Of a stretch of DNA of 44,783 nt, positions 30,718 through 41,344 are shown piece after piece. This stretch comes from Sphingobacteriales bacterium TSM_CSM (GTDB taxonomy: Bacteria; Bacteroidota; Bacteroidia; Chitinophagales; UBA2359): contig MTCR01000067.1 in assembly GCA_002212725.1 (NCBI GenBank), forward strand, positions 1 to 44,783, read 5' to 3'. Numbering within the stretch: position 1 is the first letter of the stretch; each line of letters opens with the position of its first letter. Both the position numbers and the translations under genes were made by a program. Under the pieces are notes generated by a model that made no database searches, was not told the origin of the DNA, and worked only from the letters and a program-made list of their open reading frames with translations.

Positions 30718-33700
30718 CTACTTTATAAGCACAACCCGATGCTTAGCCTGCTCACCCGCTTCGGTGTTGAGTGCTACAATGTAAATACCCGGTGGCAGCC
30801 CGTTCTCATCAAACGGAACGCTGTACGTATGCCCGCTTTGTGCAGTGCCATTGTATAATCGGGCAACCTCCCGGCCATCTGTGCTGTACACTGTTATGGT
30901 TGTCCTTGAAGTTTCAGAAACAACAAACTCAATGTTGGTTGTGTTTGCAAACGGGTTAGGATTGGCTTTGAGCAGATTGGTTTCTGTCAGTTTGCCACGT
31001 CCGCGTGTTTTTTGCGGAACCCAGTACCAGCCAAGCGTTTGCTGTCCGCTGCAATCGGTTACGGTAACAATATACCAGCCGCTTACCAACCCTGTCTGGT
31101 AAGGGCTGTCGGAAAATGAACCGGTAAAGGTTGACGGGCCTATCCAGGCATAATGGTAAATACCGCCGGGGCAGGGAGTTCCGCCTTCTACGCTAATATT
31201 AACAGAGCCGTTTGAAGTTCCTATATCGGGTGTAATGGTATAGCTGATAATATCCAGCAAGTCGCTCGAAGTAGGGTCATCGGGTTGGTTATCAAAATAC
31301 AGGGCATCAGAACCGCAGGAGCTATCGGTTACGGTTAAATCCCAGGTGGCACCATCGGCATAAATTACGGTAATAGTTACGCTGCCGTTGGCATTCAATA
31401 TAGTATTGTATTGTACATACCCGTTTGTTGACCATTGGTATTGGTATGGCTGAACCCCGCCGCTGATTTGAATGGTATTTATATTGTAAAAAGTGGGTAT
31501 GGAGGTGGTTGGCGTACCTTCGTACTGGTTGCCGGTAAGTTGCCCGGTGCCCAAACCGCCGCCACCGCCATTTACCGTTACTGTTGCCGAAACAGTATTA
31601 GAAGTACAACCGCTGGCATCTTGTACCTGATAATTAAGTACATAACTGCCGGGTGCAGCGTTGGCAGCATTGAAAACGGGGTCAGATGTATTGCTGTTAT
31701 TGAGGTAAATGCTGCCGTTTCCGGTCCAGCTATGGGTATAAGGTAGCGCACCTCCCGAAACATTGGCGTCAATATTTACACTGCTACCCTGGCATACCGT
31801 ATAATTTGGCGATGCAAAACTTACTGCCGGAGCGGCGTTAACCGCCACGGTTTTACTTGCCGAAGCAGTGCAGCCGTTGGTTGCCGTAACCGTTACGGTA
31901 TATAGGGTGTTTCCGGCATTGGCAGTGCCAATATTGATGGTTGCGCCGGTGCTGCTGCCCGAACTGTTGGCGCCGCTGCTGCTCCACAAGTAAGTACCCC
32001 CGCCCGATGCGGTAAGAGATAAGCCCGCTGCAAAACGGCAGGCAGATGAGGGTCCTGAAATGGAAGCAACCGGTGGGGTGGTATTGCCGCCAATGCTTAC
32101 CAATGCCGTTGCGGTGCAGCCGTTGGCACCGGTTGCCGTAACCGTGTAGGTGCCGGCGGCGGTAAAGCTGTTGGTGGCAAATGTTGGGGTAGCGCCGCCA
32201 CTCCATGCAAATGATACCCCGCCGCTTGCCGTAACCTCAATGCTGTTTGCGCCGGCCGGACTGCAACCAAGGGTGGTGTTGCCGCCTGTTTCATTAACGG
32301 TTATGGTTGCCACGGGAGCTGCCACACTTCCGCCAACGCTTACCGATGCCGTTGCGGTGCAGCCGTTGGTACCGGTTACGGTAACCGTGTAGGTGCCGGG
32401 GGTGGTAAAGCTGTTGGTAGCCAATGTTGGCGTAGCGCCGCCACTCCATGCGTATGATGCTCCGCCGCTTGCCGTTACCTCAATGCTGTTTGCACCGGCC
32501 GGACTGCAGCCAAGGGTGGTGTTGCCGCCTGTTTCATTAACGGTTATTAATGGAGTTACAGCGGCACATACGGCGGGCACGGTGGTAACCGGTGCCGAAG
32601 CAGCGCTTACAATTGTGGCATCGGTATCGCAGGAACATCGGGTACTAATGGTTTGCGCCGGGCCGGTTGGGTTATACACGGGAAGCGTTGCACTCCAGGT
32701 AGTTCCGCCATCGGTAGAATATTCGATATGGCTTCCTGCCGGACAGGGAGTGCTTGTTGGCGCCGAAATGCCGCCGCCGCTTACCGTGCAACCCGAAGCA
32801 CAGGTGCTGTTGCTGATGGTAACATTGGGAGGCGCGGCAGTAAATGTTGGGCATAAAGACTCAACAGCCGGCAAACCCGAAACCGCGCCAATATAGAACG
32901 GCGATTCTGCGCCACCGTTTCCATCTACCACCAGGTAATACGTTTGCCCTGTAACGGCGGTAAAACAATGGTTTTGGTTGCGCAAAGTGCCGGCCGAGGT
33001 AGTATAAATTGAGCTGACGGGGCACGAAACTAAAGTCCAGCGCTGGTCGTTACCGCCGCTTATGACATTGGCAGTGCATGGGTTATTGTCGCCATCCTGG
33101 TTGGCATCCTGTACTACAACAGATTGCAGGCTGAAATCCAATCCGCTTATAGAAATACATACATTAGTTGAAGTGGGCACAAATTGCAGCCATACGTCGT
33201 TGTTGTTAGCGCCGTTCCATGAGCAGGCCACCCCGCCTATGGTGCCGAAAGAAGTGCCGTTTGGGCCGGTAAGGCTGCCGGGCATGAGAGTGCTGCCGGT
33301 TTTACCATTGGTAGAGGCACAAATAGCCCCGCCATCCCAAACAATAGCGTTGCTGCAGTCGTTTCCGGCGGTTGCCTGATCATCAACGGCAGGGTTGCCA
33401 AATACCAGCGATGCGCCGGCAAGGCAAGGTTCGGAAGCCGTGTTTTCACTAAAAATCAATTGCCAGGTGCCATTTGCGTTTTCGCCGGCAAAAGATGCGG
33501 TAAGGTCTGTACCCGTTCCGCTAAACTGGGCATTGAAAAAACCATAATTACCCGAAATATTTTCCGTTACGCCGGCCGAATTAGATGCATTGGCATCGGG
33601 GTTATTGAGGCAGGAGGTGTTGGTTACCAAAGCAATTTGATGGGTTCCCGTTGCGGTGGTAGATAACCCCCCGCTATACACGCCAACACATGTACCGGCC

Positions 33701-34005
33701 GGCGACTTCAACCTGAATTGCAGGTTGTTTACATTCATGCTGCCGCCTGTACATGAATTGTTCAGGGTTACTTTTACCTGTACCACAGCACTAACCGAAC
33801 TCAATACCCCAACCCCGGTTACCGGAATTGATACAATATTGGGTGTACCCGAACCCGGGGTGGCACAAGAACCATTAGCACCGGTCAAGTCTATTGTTGT
33901 ACCTGTTGTAGCGCTAAATGTTTGAAATTGCGCAAAACAAGGAGATACAATAAAAAACAACAACAACGAAAACAAATAAATGCAAATAAAAACAATTTTC
34001 TTCAT
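30718..34005 (-). CDS. Large secreted adhesin-like protein with T9SS type A sorting domain
   Basis: 1095 residues. Signal peptide ending CFAQ. Residues ~30-205 resemble a proprotein-convertase P-like beta domain (RLKSPAGTCVGVYSGG ... NGTWQLIFSEN). Next comes a cysteine-rich block with NDVWLQFVPTSTNVCISISG. Two 81-residue near-identical repeats follow, each opening ITVNETGGNTTLGCSPAG and ending NGCTAT. Further Ig-like/SprB-like repeats come after. The last ~85 residues contain NPNPF, TTITVYSTDGREVARL and GLPPGIYIVAL, a type A sorting domain for export by T9SS. Likely surface adhesion or matrix protein; ligand unknown. Confidence 0.75.
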   Translation of the reverse strand: MKKIVFICIYLFSLLLFFIVSPCFAQFQTFSATTGTTIDLTGANGSCATPGSGTPNIVSIPVTGVGVLSSVSAVVQVKVTLNNSCTGGSMNVNNLQFRLKSPAGTCVGVYSGGLSTTATGTHQIALVTNTSCLNNPDANASNSAGVTENISGNYGFFNAQFSGTGTDLTASFAGENANGTWQLIFSENTASEPCLAGASLVFGNPAVDDQATAGNDCSNAIVWDGGAICASTNGKTGSTLMPGSLTGPNGTSFGTIGGVACSWNGANNNDVWLQFVPTSTNVCISISGLDFSLQSVVVQDANQDGDNNPCTANVISGGNDQRWTLVSCPVSSIYTTSAGTLRNQNHCFTAVTGQTYYLVVDGNGGAESPFYIGAVSGLPAVESLCPTFTAAPPNVTISNSTCASGCTVSGGGISAPTSTPCPAGSHIEYSTDGGTTWSATLPVYNPTGPAQTISTRCSCDTDATIVSAASAPVTTVPAVCAAVTPLITVNETGGNTTLGCSPAGANSIEVTASGGASYAWSGGATPTLATNSFTTPGTYTVTVTGTNGCTATASVSVGGSVAAPVATITVNETGGNTTLGCSPAGANSIEVTASGGVSFAWSGGATPTFATNSFTAAGTYTVTATGANGCTATALVSIGGNTTPPVASISGPSSACRFAAGLSLTASGGGTYLWSSSGANSSGSSTGATINIGTANAGNTLYTVTVTATNGCTASASKTVAVNAAPAVSFASPNYTVCQGSSVNIDANVSGGALPYTHSWTGNGSIYLNNSNTSDPVFNAANAAPGSYVLNYQVQDASGCTSNTVSATVTVNGGGGGLGTGQLTGNQYEGTPTTSIPTFYNINTIQISGGVQPYQYQWSTNGYVQYNTILNANGSVTITVIYADGATWDLTVTDSSCGSDALYFDNQPDDPTSSDLLDIISYTITPDIGTSNGSVNISVEGGTPCPGGIYHYAWIGPSTFTGSFSDSPYQTGLVSGWYIVTVTDCSGQQTLGWYWVPQKTRGRGKLTETNLLKANPNPFANTTNIEFVVSETSRTTITVYSTDGREVARLYNGTAQSGHTYSVPFDENGLPPGIYIVALNTEAGEQAKHRVVLIK
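32101..32308 (-). repeat. 243-bp-period repeat unit in the adhesin gene, distal copy
   Basis: Highly similar to 32344-32551 at an offset of exactly 243 bp, matching the 81-residue protein repeat. The differences are scattered single bases, some changing residues (S/F, T/A). Confidence 0.85.
32344..32551 (-). repeat. 243-bp-period repeat unit in the adhesin gene, proximal copy
   Basis: Partner of 32101-32308. High identity over ~208 bp suggests a recent internal duplication or ongoing conversion. Confidence 0.85.
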
Positions 34006-34397
34006 ATTTTATTAATTTAACCTAAAATAACATACAGACACATTTACAAAAGTGAAAACAACCCCCGGCAACATTTTTTTACTGAACGCATGTTATGTTT
34101 TGCTCCGCCCTACACCACGCCAAAGGATGGTTATTGTTTAAGAAAGTGCAAATATAATACGGTTAATTGTATTCTGAAACCCGTATCACAATTTAGTTGC
34201 AACTGCTGTAAGAAGGCAATTTTATAGCTGTTGTTTTGCAAAGGCAACAATACTTCAGGGGGGTAGAAATAGCAGGCAAGTTCTTTGCAGCAGTTAAAAC
34301 AGGGGTAAGTTTGGTAAAATCGGGGTAAACCTCTGTTTTACCGGTAAAAAAAACAGGTAATTTTGGGCAACAAAAAAAGAATTGTTTAAAAAAAGCG
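34006..34397 (-). promoter_or_regulatory. Intergenic region between adhesin gene and tRNA-Leu
   Basis: No gene supported. TATATTTG on the minus strand (34156-34149) is a -7 match for the adhesin gene, giving a ~140-nt leader; only TTT sits at the -33 position. The rest shows no recognised feature. Confidence 0.4.
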
Positions 34398-34405
34398 TAT
34401 CTTTG
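34398..34405 (+). promoter_or_regulatory. -7 element of the tRNA-Leu gene
   Basis: TATCTTTG, an exact -7 motif, ends 12 nt before the first base of the tRNA, a normal distance for a stable-RNA promoter of this phylum. Confidence 0.65.
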
Positions 34406-34417
34406 CACGCTCAAAAT

Positions 34418-34499
34418 GCGGGTGTGGCGAAATTGGTAGACGTACCAGACTTAGGATCTGGCGCCGCAAGGCATGGGGGTTCGAGTCCCTCCACCCGCA
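34418..34499 (+). tRNA. tRNA-Leu (anticodon UAG)
   Basis: 82 nt. The 7-bp acceptor stem GCGGGTG (34418-34424)/CACCCGC (34492-34498) is perfect, with discriminator A34499. The anticodon arm CAGAC-TTAGGA-TCTG carries TAG, reading CUA and related Leu codons. The long variable arm (GGCGCCGCAAGGCAT) marks a class II tRNA, and the T-arm GGGGGTTCGAGTCCCTC is canonical. CCA is not encoded. It lies upstream of trigger factor on the same strand. Confidence 0.93.
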
Positions 34500-34610
34500 C
34501 TCACGTAAATGTGCCTTTTTACCGCATCGGGTTTGAGATGCCCTGCAACCCGGGCTTTGCCAAAAACGCATTTTTTCCAAAGCATTAAATCAAGCCACCA
34601 CCACTTTCTT

Positions 34611-36029
34611 ATGAGCTTAACCGTAGAAAACATAGGAACACAACATATTGTTCTGCATATAACTGTTGAACCCCAAACGTACCTGCCCCTTTTTGAAAAA
34701 AAATGCAAGGAAACAAATAAAACCGTGTCTATAAAAGGTTTCCGGAAAGGAATGTCGCCGTTGGGGTTATTTAAAAAAATATATGGCAACTACATTTTAA
34801 ACGATGTGGTAAAAGATTTAACCGACGAAGAAGTTGCAAACTACCTTGAGCAAAATAACCTGCACTATTTAGCAACACCCTTAATGGTAAACCAAGACAC
34901 AGAAGTAATTAATTACACCGATCCCGAAAAAAACTATGCCGCAAGCCTGGAGTTTGGTATCAAACCACAGATTGACCTGTCTGTGCTTTACAACCCCGAA
35001 CATGAATTTGTTAAATACATACCTAAAACAACCGATGCGGAAGTAGAAGCGCAAATTGACATCCTGCTTAATAATTATGGCACCATATCTGATTTAACCG
35101 AAACCGACACCATACAATTAAACGATATTGTATATCTGTTTATCGAAGAAACAGATGCCGATGGTAATGTAAAGGAAAGCGGGCTGTCGCATACCACACC
35201 CATTATACCCGATATGCTGAAAGACGGCGCCGAAAAAGATATCTTACTTAGCCTCTCACTAAATAAAAGCGCACAACTGAACATCTTTAACCTCTTTGAC
35301 AAAGGCCGCGATGAAGTTTTAAAGCAATTGCTCAATGTAAAGGAAAATACAGAAAATTTACCCGAAACCTATAAAGTAACCATTGTACAAGTACGCCGCC
35401 GAGTTTCTGCCGAATTAAACGAAACCTTATATAAACAAGTTTTTCCCGAAGAGGAAATTGCCTCCCCCGAAGATTTTAAAACCAGAATTACCGACGCATT
35501 AAATACCCAATATGCAACAGAAAGCACTACTTTTTTGCATAAACAGCTTATAAAAGAAATAACGCAGATACTGGATCCGTATCTGCCCGAATTGTTTTTA
35601 CGCCGGCTGCTAAATGAACGAAGCAATCAGGCATATGCTGAGGATGAAAAATGGAATGAGGTGAAAACATACTTTATGTCAGAGTTTAAATGGCAACTCA
35701 TACAAGAAGAACTGGTAAAACAGTTCAATGTGAATGTAGATGAAAAAGAAGTAGATCAGGCAATTATTTACAATGTGTACAGGGAAATAAAAAATGCCTA
35801 CAATGTTGACCTTCCCTACAATATGATTTTAAACTATGCCCAAAACGACCTGCAAGACCGGGACAAAAGAGCGCGCGCTTACCAGGGGCTGCTCGAATAC
35901 CACGGAATAAATGCCCTCATACCCAACCTTCCTATCAAAGAACAACCGGTAACCTTTGAGGAATTCCAAAAAATTCGCGAAGATTTTACCCGTATTGATG
36001 AGGAAGCCTTAAGAACAGAAGAAGCATAG
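34611..36029 (+). CDS. tig: Trigger factor
   Basis: 472 residues starting MSLTVENIGT. Ribosome-bound chaperone with three regions: an N-terminal ribosome-binding domain with the signature GFRKG (43-47), a middle region, and a long helical C-terminal domain. The middle region is weak compared with canonical FKBP-type trigger factors, as is common in Bacteroidota. A longer frame from 34509 overlaps the end of the tRNA region and is rejected. Followed by clpP and clpX in the classical order. Confidence 0.85.
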   Translation: MSLTVENIGTQHIVLHITVEPQTYLPLFEKKCKETNKTVSIKGFRKGMSPLGLFKKIYGNYILNDVVKDLTDEEVANYLEQNNLHYLATPLMVNQDTEVINYTDPEKNYAASLEFGIKPQIDLSVLYNPEHEFVKYIPKTTDAEVEAQIDILLNNYGTISDLTETDTIQLNDIVYLFIEETDADGNVKESGLSHTTPIIPDMLKDGAEKDILLSLSLNKSAQLNIFNLFDKGRDEVLKQLLNVKENTENLPETYKVTIVQVRRRVSAELNETLYKQVFPEEEIASPEDFKTRITDALNTQYATESTTFLHKQLIKEITQILDPYLPELFLRRLLNERSNQAYAEDEKWNEVKTYFMSEFKWQLIQEELVKQFNVNVDEKEVDQAIIYNVYREIKNAYNVDLPYNMILNYAQNDLQDRDKRARAYQGLLEYHGINALIPNLPIKEQPVTFEEFQKIREDFTRIDEEALRTEEA

Positions 36030-36141
36030 AAAATACAGTCTGACCGGGCACTTTTTCCAGAAACTGAACCCCCGAACGAATACATCACAGGGCATTTAAG
36101 CATTATGCCCGCCATTTACAGGCAATTGATTTACTGCCATA

Positions 36142-36165
36142 TATAATGGTAAAACTGCCATTATA
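36142..36165. promoter_or_regulatory. 8-bp inverted repeat between tig and clpP
   Basis: TATAATGG (36142-36149), 8 nt, CCATTATA (36158-36165). A second small hairpin GGGCAT/ATGCCC is at 36090-36110. Neither has a T-run, so they may be operator or processing sites rather than terminators. No consensus promoter was found before clpP. Confidence 0.4.
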
Positions 36166-36265
36166 CCCGCTTAACCTTTCTTAACACAACCTTTCGGCAA
36201 GCTAACCTGTTTACAATGGCAAACTACCCTGAAAAGTTTGTCATTAAATCACTTAATTTACAGCT

Positions 36266-36964
36266 ATGAACTTCGGAGAAGAATTTAAAAAGTATGCCAC
36301 CCAACACATGGGGCTTAGCAGTATGCACGTAGAAAAGTATCTGGAACACTCCCTGACTACTTTGCCCACCAACTTTACCCCCAATATTATTGAAGAAAGA
36401 AACATGAACGTTGCCCTCATGGACGTTTTCTCGCGCCTTATGATGGACCGCATCATTTTCTTCGGGGTACAGGTTACCGATTATACCGCCAACATTGTAC
36501 AGGCACAACTCCTCTTTATGGAATCTACCGACCCGCAACGCGACATCTATATGTACATCAACAGCCCCGGCGGCTCGGTTACCGCAGGGTTGGGTATTTA
36601 TGACACCATGCAGTACATTATTCCCGATGTGGCTACCATTTGCACCGGCCTTGCCGCTTCTTTTGGCGCTGTATTGCTGGCCGCCGGCACCAAAGGTAAA
36701 CGAACCGCCCTTAAACATGCCCGTATTATGATTCACCAACCTTTGGGCGGTATGCAAGGGCAGGTTAGCGACATGGAAATTTCTTACAGGCTGGTGAAAA
36801 AAATGCAAGACGACCTCTACAACATCTTAAGTAACCATACCGGCCAAACCTACGAGCAAATTACCAAAGACTCTGACCGAGATTTTTGGATGACCTCGCA
36901 GGAAGCCAAAGATTACGGTATTGTTGACGAAGTGTTAATCAGAAACAAAAAAGCAAAAAGCTAA
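36266..36964 (+). CDS. clpP: ATP-dependent Clp protease proteolytic subunit
   Basis: 232 residues. Serine protease that forms the barrel used by ClpX and ClpC. The catalytic triad is complete: Ser132 in GLAASFGAVLL, His157 in MIHQPLGG and Asp206 in DSDRDFWM. Position 133 is Phe where many ClpPs have Met. The N-terminal ~35 residues are longer than the E. coli propeptide and typical of this phylum. Lies between tig and clpX. Confidence 0.92.
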   Translation: MNFGEEFKKYATQHMGLSSMHVEKYLEHSLTTLPTNFTPNIIEERNMNVALMDVFSRLMMDRIIFFGVQVTDYTANIVQAQLLFMESTDPQRDIYMYINSPGGSVTAGLGIYDTMQYIIPDVATICTGLAASFGAVLLAAGTKGKRTALKHARIMIHQPLGGMQGQVSDMEISYRLVKKMQDDLYNILSNHTGQTYEQITKDSDRDFWMTSQEAKDYGIVDEVLIRNKKAKS

Positions 36965-37133
36965 CAACCCGAAGCACCCCGTTTGCCCTGTTCCAAAACT
37001 GTATTGGTAAAAACCGGCAGTTTTGGAGCAGACGGGCTTTTAGCCCAACAAACAAACAACCAAACCAACGCTTTTTTAGTCTTTAGTTTTCCGGGTATTT
37101 TACAATCTCTCTTTTACCTTCACCTCTACTACA

Positions 37134-38375
37134 ATGGCACGTACAAAATACGAACAACATTGCTCCTTTTGCGGACGCCCTAAATCGGAAGCCGTTATTC
37201 TTATAACCGGCGCCGAAGGTAATATCTGCGACTCCTGTGTGGAGCAGGCTCAGGAAATTATTGAACGCGAAATGAGCCAAACTAAAAAGAAATTTAAATT
37301 TGCTCTGCCAAAAACCCTTAAACCGGCTTCTATTAAAGCCTATCTCGACCAATATGTAATTGGACAGGAGGAGGCAAAAAAAATCTTGTCGGTGGCGGTT
37401 TACAACCACTATAAGCGCCTGAACCAACCCCAAACCGACGAGGTGGAAATTGAAAAATCAAACATTATTATGGTAGGGCATACCGGAACGGGTAAAACCC
37501 TGCTGGCACGCACCATAGCCCGGTTTCTTAACGTACCCTTTGCTATTGTAGATGCCACCGTTTTTACCGAAGCCGGTTATGTGGGTGAAGATGTAGAAAG
37601 CATTTTAAGCAGGTTGCTGCAAGTGTGCGATTATGATACCGATGCAGCCGAAAAAGGCATTGTTTACATTGACGAAATTGATAAAATAGCCCGTAAAGGC
37701 GATAACCCCTCCATTACCCGCGATGTAAGCGGTGAAGGTGTGCAACAATCGCTGCTGAAACTGCTCGAAGGTTCCGATGTGTACGTGCCCCCGCAGGGCG
37801 GCAGAAAACACCCCGAGCAAAAAATGATAAAAATTAATACCGAAAAAATCCTCTTTATCTGCGGCGGTGCTTTTGGCGGTTTAGAAAAAATAATTGCCCG
37901 AAGAATTCAGAAAAACGTGGTGGGATTTAAAACCGACCAACTTATAGGCAACAACGAAACCGAAGAAAGCCTGTTGCGTTATGTAGGCCCGCAAGATATA
38001 CGTGCCTTTGGCTTAATACCGGAACTCATCGGACGACTGCCCATTGTTACCTACCTTGAACCGCTCGACCGTACAGCACTGCACGATATTTTGGTTAAAC
38101 CCAAAAATGCCCTCATTAAACAATATCAGAAACTGTTTGAAATGGAAGGCATTGCCCTGCACTTTACCGAAGAAGCCATAGCCCTGCTGGTAGATAAAGC
38201 CGTAGAATTTAAATTAGGCGCCCGCGGGCTGCGCTCTATCTGCGAAGCGGTAATGACCGATGCCATGTTTGAATTGCCCTCGCTTTCCAACATTAAATCT
38301 TTTGAGGTTACTGCCCAATATGTACAGGAAAAACTGTCGCAGGAAAAAATTAAAACCCTGCGCATGGCCTCCTGA
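37134..38375 (+). CDS. clpX: ClpX ATPase, unfoldase of ClpXP
   Basis: 413 residues. N-terminal zinc domain with C10, C13, C32 and C35; AAA+ core with Walker A GHTGTGKT (115-122), pore loop GYVGED, Walker B IDEIDKI, the VGF version of the ClpP-binding loop (KNVVGFKTD) and sensor-2 GARGLRS. Feeds substrates to ClpP, encoded 169 bp upstream. Ends at a bidirectional terminator shared with clpC. Confidence 0.93.
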   Translation: MARTKYEQHCSFCGRPKSEAVILITGAEGNICDSCVEQAQEIIEREMSQTKKKFKFALPKTLKPASIKAYLDQYVIGQEEAKKILSVAVYNHYKRLNQPQTDEVEIEKSNIIMVGHTGTGKTLLARTIARFLNVPFAIVDATVFTEAGYVGEDVESILSRLLQVCDYDTDAAEKGIVYIDEIDKIARKGDNPSITRDVSGEGVQQSLLKLLEGSDVYVPPQGGRKHPEQKMIKINTEKILFICGGAFGGLEKIIARRIQKNVVGFKTDQLIGNNETEESLLRYVGPQDIRAFGLIPELIGRLPIVTYLEPLDRTALHDILVKPKNALIKQYQKLFEMEGIALHFTEEAIALLVDKAVEFKLGARGLRSICEAVMTDAMFELPSLSNIKSFEVTAQYVQEKLSQEKIKTLRMAS

Positions 38376-38410
38376 TGCGGACTTGTCTTTCTTAACCCGA
38401 TTTACATACA

Positions 38411-38445
38411 AAAACGCCGGCAACCTTTTTGGCTGCCGGCGTTTT
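38411..38445. terminator. Bidirectional terminator between clpX and clpC
   Basis: AAAACGCCGGCA (38411-38422) and TGCCGGCGTTTT (38434-38445), a perfect 12-bp stem, A-run and T-run on either side. Serves both convergent genes. Confidence 0.9.
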
Positions 38446-38477
38446 GCTATTTACCCCGCGTTGTTGGTTGAGCCTGC

Positions 38478-41003
38478 CTATTGCTCAATAATTTCGGGTT
38501 GTTTCTTTGAAACTTTTACATTTCCTTCTTCATCAATATCGGCCAACAGCGTATCGCCGGGGGTAAGGTTGGCAGCAAGCATTTCCTCGGCCAACGGGTC
38601 TTCAAGGTATTTTTGAATAGCCCTGTGCAACGGACGAGCGCCAAACTGCGGGTCGTAACCTTTTTCGGCAAGGAAATTTTTGGCTTTTTCGGTTAATTCC
38701 AGTTTGTAACCCAGCGTATCTAACCGTTTGCGCAAATCAGACAGGGCAATATCAATAATCTGGAAGATTTCTTCTTTGTTGAGCGAATTGAAAATCACCA
38801 CATCGTCAATACGGTTCAGAAATTCGGGCGAGAAAGTTTTGCGCAAAGCTTTCTGTATTACGCTTTTGGCATAGGCATCGGCATCTTCCTGCTTGGCCTG
38901 TGTGCTGAAACCCACGCCGGTGCCAAATTCCTTGAGTGTACGAACCCCAATATTGGAGGTCATGATAATGAGCGTGTTTTTGAAATCAATTTTACGGCCC
39001 AGCCCGTCGGTCAGTTGCCCGTCGTCTAATACTTGCAGCAAGATGTTATACACATCGGGGTGTGCTTTTTCAATCTCATCAAACAAGATTACGCTGTATG
39101 GTTTACGGCGTACTTTTTCGGTCAGTTGCCCGCCTTCTTCATATCCTACATAGCCCGGAGGCGCGCCAATAAGACGGGAGACCGAAAATTTTTCCATGTA
39201 TTCACTCATGTCAATGCGCACCAGGGCATCATCGCCGTCGAAAAGGTAGCGTGCCAGCGCTTTTGCCAGTTCGGTTTTACCAACCCCGGTCGGCCCCAGG
39301 AAAATAAAAGAGCCAATTGGTTTTCGGGGATTTTTAAGCCCTGCGCGGTTTCTTTGTATGGCTTTTACCACTTTTGCCACTGCTTCATCCTGCCCAATAA
39401 TGGCCTTTTTAAGGTCTTCCCCCATTTTAAGCAGTTTGTTGCTTTCGCTTTGGGCAACGCGCTTAACGGGTATTCCGGTCATCATGGCCACTACTTCGGC
39501 AATATCTTCTTCGGTAACAGGGTAGCGTTTGGTTTTCGATTCTTCTTCCCATTCCTGTTTTGCCCGTTCCAAATCTTCCTGATAGCGTTTTTCTTTGTCG
39601 CGCAGGCGGGCGGCTTCTTCGTAACGCTGGCTTTTTACCACGCGGTTTTTTTCTTCCTTAATTTCTTCAATGCGTTGTTCCAGTTCAAGAATGTTTTTGG
39701 GCACATGAATATTTTTAAGGTGTACACGGGCGCCTACTTCGTCAAGTACGTCAATGGCTTTATCGGGCAGGTAGCGGTCGGTAATATAGCGGTTGCTCAG
39801 CAGTACACAAGCTTTAATGGCATCATCGGTATAAACCACATTGTGGTAATCTTCGTATTTCTCTTTAATGTTATTGAGAATACTCATAGATTCTTCCACG
39901 CTGGGCGGGTCAATCATTACTTTTTGGAAACGGCGGTCGAGGGCACCGTCTTTTTCAATATACTGCCGGTACTCATCTAAGGTAGAGGCGCCAATAGCTT
40001 GCAGTTCGCCGCGGGCCAGTGCGGGTTTAAAAATATTGGAAGCATCGAGCGAACCGGTAGCGCCACCTGCGCCAACAATGGTATGAATTTCGTCAATGAA
40101 CAAAATTACATCGCGGTTTTTTTCCAGTTCGTTCATAATGGCTTTCATGCGTTCTTCAAACTGTCCGCGGTATTTGGTACCTGCTACCAGAGCTGCAAGG
40201 TCGAGCATAACAATGCGTTTGTCGAACAGCACTCGGGAAACCTTGCGTTGAATGATGCGCAAAGCCAGCCCTTCTACAATGGCAGTTTTACCCACGCCGG
40301 GTTCGCCAATAAGAATGGGGTTGTTTTTTTTGCGGCGGCTCAGAATTTGCGATACGCGCTCAATTTCGGTTTCGCGGCCTACAATGGGGTCTAATTTGCC
40401 TTCTTCGGCAAGTTTGGTAATATCGCGCCCAAAGTTGTCGAGTACCGGCGTTTTAGACTTAATATTTGGCTTGCGCGAGGAGGAGGAATACCCGCTACGT
40501 TTCTCGTCGTCGTATTCGTCTTCGGGGTCGTTGGGGTATTCGTTGGAGGGCATGTTCTGCTGGTTAAGCAGGTACTCCAGTTCAGATTTAAAAGTTTCGT
40601 AGTTCACATCTAATTGGTTTAAGATTTGAACGGCAATGTTGTCTTTGCTTTTAAGAATAGACAGCATGAGGTGTTCGGTGCCAATGATTTCGCTGTTTAG
40701 TTTTTTGGCTTCCAGCACCGTAATTTTCAGCGTCTTTTCGGTTTCGCGGGTCAGGGGTATGTTGTTGGCATTTACTATATGCTGATGGCTTACCCTGGCC
40801 CCGATATTGTCTTCTATGGCGCGGCGCAGAATAATAACATCGGCATTCAGCGATTTAAGTACCTGTACGGCTAAACTTTCGCCTTCGCGCAACAAGCCCA
40901 AAATAAGGTGTTCCAACCCAATTTCGCCATGATTAAGGCGCATGGCCTCTTCCTTGCTGAACGATATAACGTCCTTAACTTTTTGTGAAAATTTTGCTTC
41001 CAT
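38478..41003 (-). CDS. clpC: ClpC-type Clp ATPase
   Basis: 841 residues from [15 protein letters not shown], the family's normal opening; upstream codons lack homology. Hsp100 unfoldase with an N-domain of two Clp_N repeats ([19 protein letters not shown] ... [15 protein letters not shown]), first AAA+ with GEPGVGKT, a middle coiled-coil domain ([15 protein letters not shown]), second AAA+ with GPTGVGKT and the IGV-type ClpP loop region near SNIGVRTL. Works with ClpP in stress and quality-control proteolysis. Stands alone, convergent with clpX. No CIRCE or clear consensus promoter was found upstream. Confidence 0.9.
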   Translation of the reverse strand: MEAKFSQKVKDVISFSKEEAMRLNHGEIGLEHLILGLLREGESLAVQVLKSLNADVIILRRAIEDNIGARVSHQHIVNANNIPLTRETEKTLKITVLEAKKLNSEIIGTEHLMLSILKSKDNIAVQILNQLDVNYETFKSELEYLLNQQNMPSNEYPNDPEDEYDDEKRSGYSSSSRKPNIKSKTPVLDNFGRDITKLAEEGKLDPIVGRETEIERVSQILSRRKKNNPILIGEPGVGKTAIVEGLALRIIQRKVSRVLFDKRIVMLDLAALVAGTKYRGQFEERMKAIMNELEKNRDVILFIDEIHTIVGAGGATGSLDASNIFKPALARGELQAIGASTLDEYRQYIEKDGALDRRFQKVMIDPPSVEESMSILNNIKEKYEDYHNVVYTDDAIKACVLLSNRYITDRYLPDKAIDVLDEVGARVHLKNIHVPKNILELEQRIEEIKEEKNRVVKSQRYEEAARLRDKEKRYQEDLERAKQEWEEESKTKRYPVTEEDIAEVVAMMTGIPVKRVAQSESNKLLKMGEDLKKAIIGQDEAVAKVVKAIQRNRAGLKNPRKPIGSFIFLGPTGVGKTELAKALARYLFDGDDALVRIDMSEYMEKFSVSRLIGAPPGYVGYEEGGQLTEKVRRKPYSVILFDEIEKAHPDVYNILLQVLDDGQLTDGLGRKIDFKNTLIIMTSNIGVRTLKEFGTGVGFSTQAKQEDADAYAKSVIQKALRKTFSPEFLNRIDDVVIFNSLNKEEIFQIIDIALSDLRKRLDTLGYKLELTEKAKNFLAEKGYDPQFGARPLHRAIQKYLEDPLAEEMLAANLTPGDTLLADIDEEGNVKVSKKQPEIIEQ

Positions 41004-41253
41004 ATTGTGTATTTTATGGCAAAAACCAGGCCTAATTAAAAAAGTAAAACGGGCTTTTATTTTTTTATGCAATTTAAGCATTTTTGGCAATAAGCAACTG
41101 CAAATCTGTCTGTTTTTCTTAAAAAACGGCTGCACATTTGTCACTCCTGCCAACAATTGCTATTGTATGGCAGGCGGGAGGTGATTTTATGCGAAAATAG
41201 CATTTTTCTTCACAAGAGTACATTATTGTTACCAAAATTAACATTTCCTGCTT

Positions 41254-41261
41254 TATATTTG
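41254..41261 (+). promoter_or_regulatory. -7 element of the STAS gene
   Basis: TATATTTG, exact -7 motif, 83 bp before the ATG at 41345; a TTG lies 25 nt upstream (41226-41228), longer than usual. The rest of the 341-bp gap (41004-41344), the divergent upstream region of clpC, shows no other gene. Confidence 0.45.
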
Positions 41262-41344
41262 TTCAATTTTTCCGGGTTGCCTGCTTTTGGCAGGTTTGCG
41301 GGGTAAAGCTGATTTATTTTTTGACACAAAACAACTTTTTTGCT

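Noticed and set aside
32393..32896. 167-codon open frame on the plus strand inside the adhesin gene
   Set aside because: It lies opposite the repeat region of a clear T9SS adhesin and copies its period; Pro/Val/Ala-rich shadow without a signal or family.
39033..39980. 315-codon open frame on the plus strand inside clpC
   Set aside because: It is antisense to the conserved ClpC coding region, has extreme Phe/His-rich composition and no domain; it arises from codon use on the other strand.
41004..41200. CIRCE/HrcA operator before clpC
   Set aside because: No TTAGCACTC-N9-GAGTGCTAA-like repeat was found on inspection.
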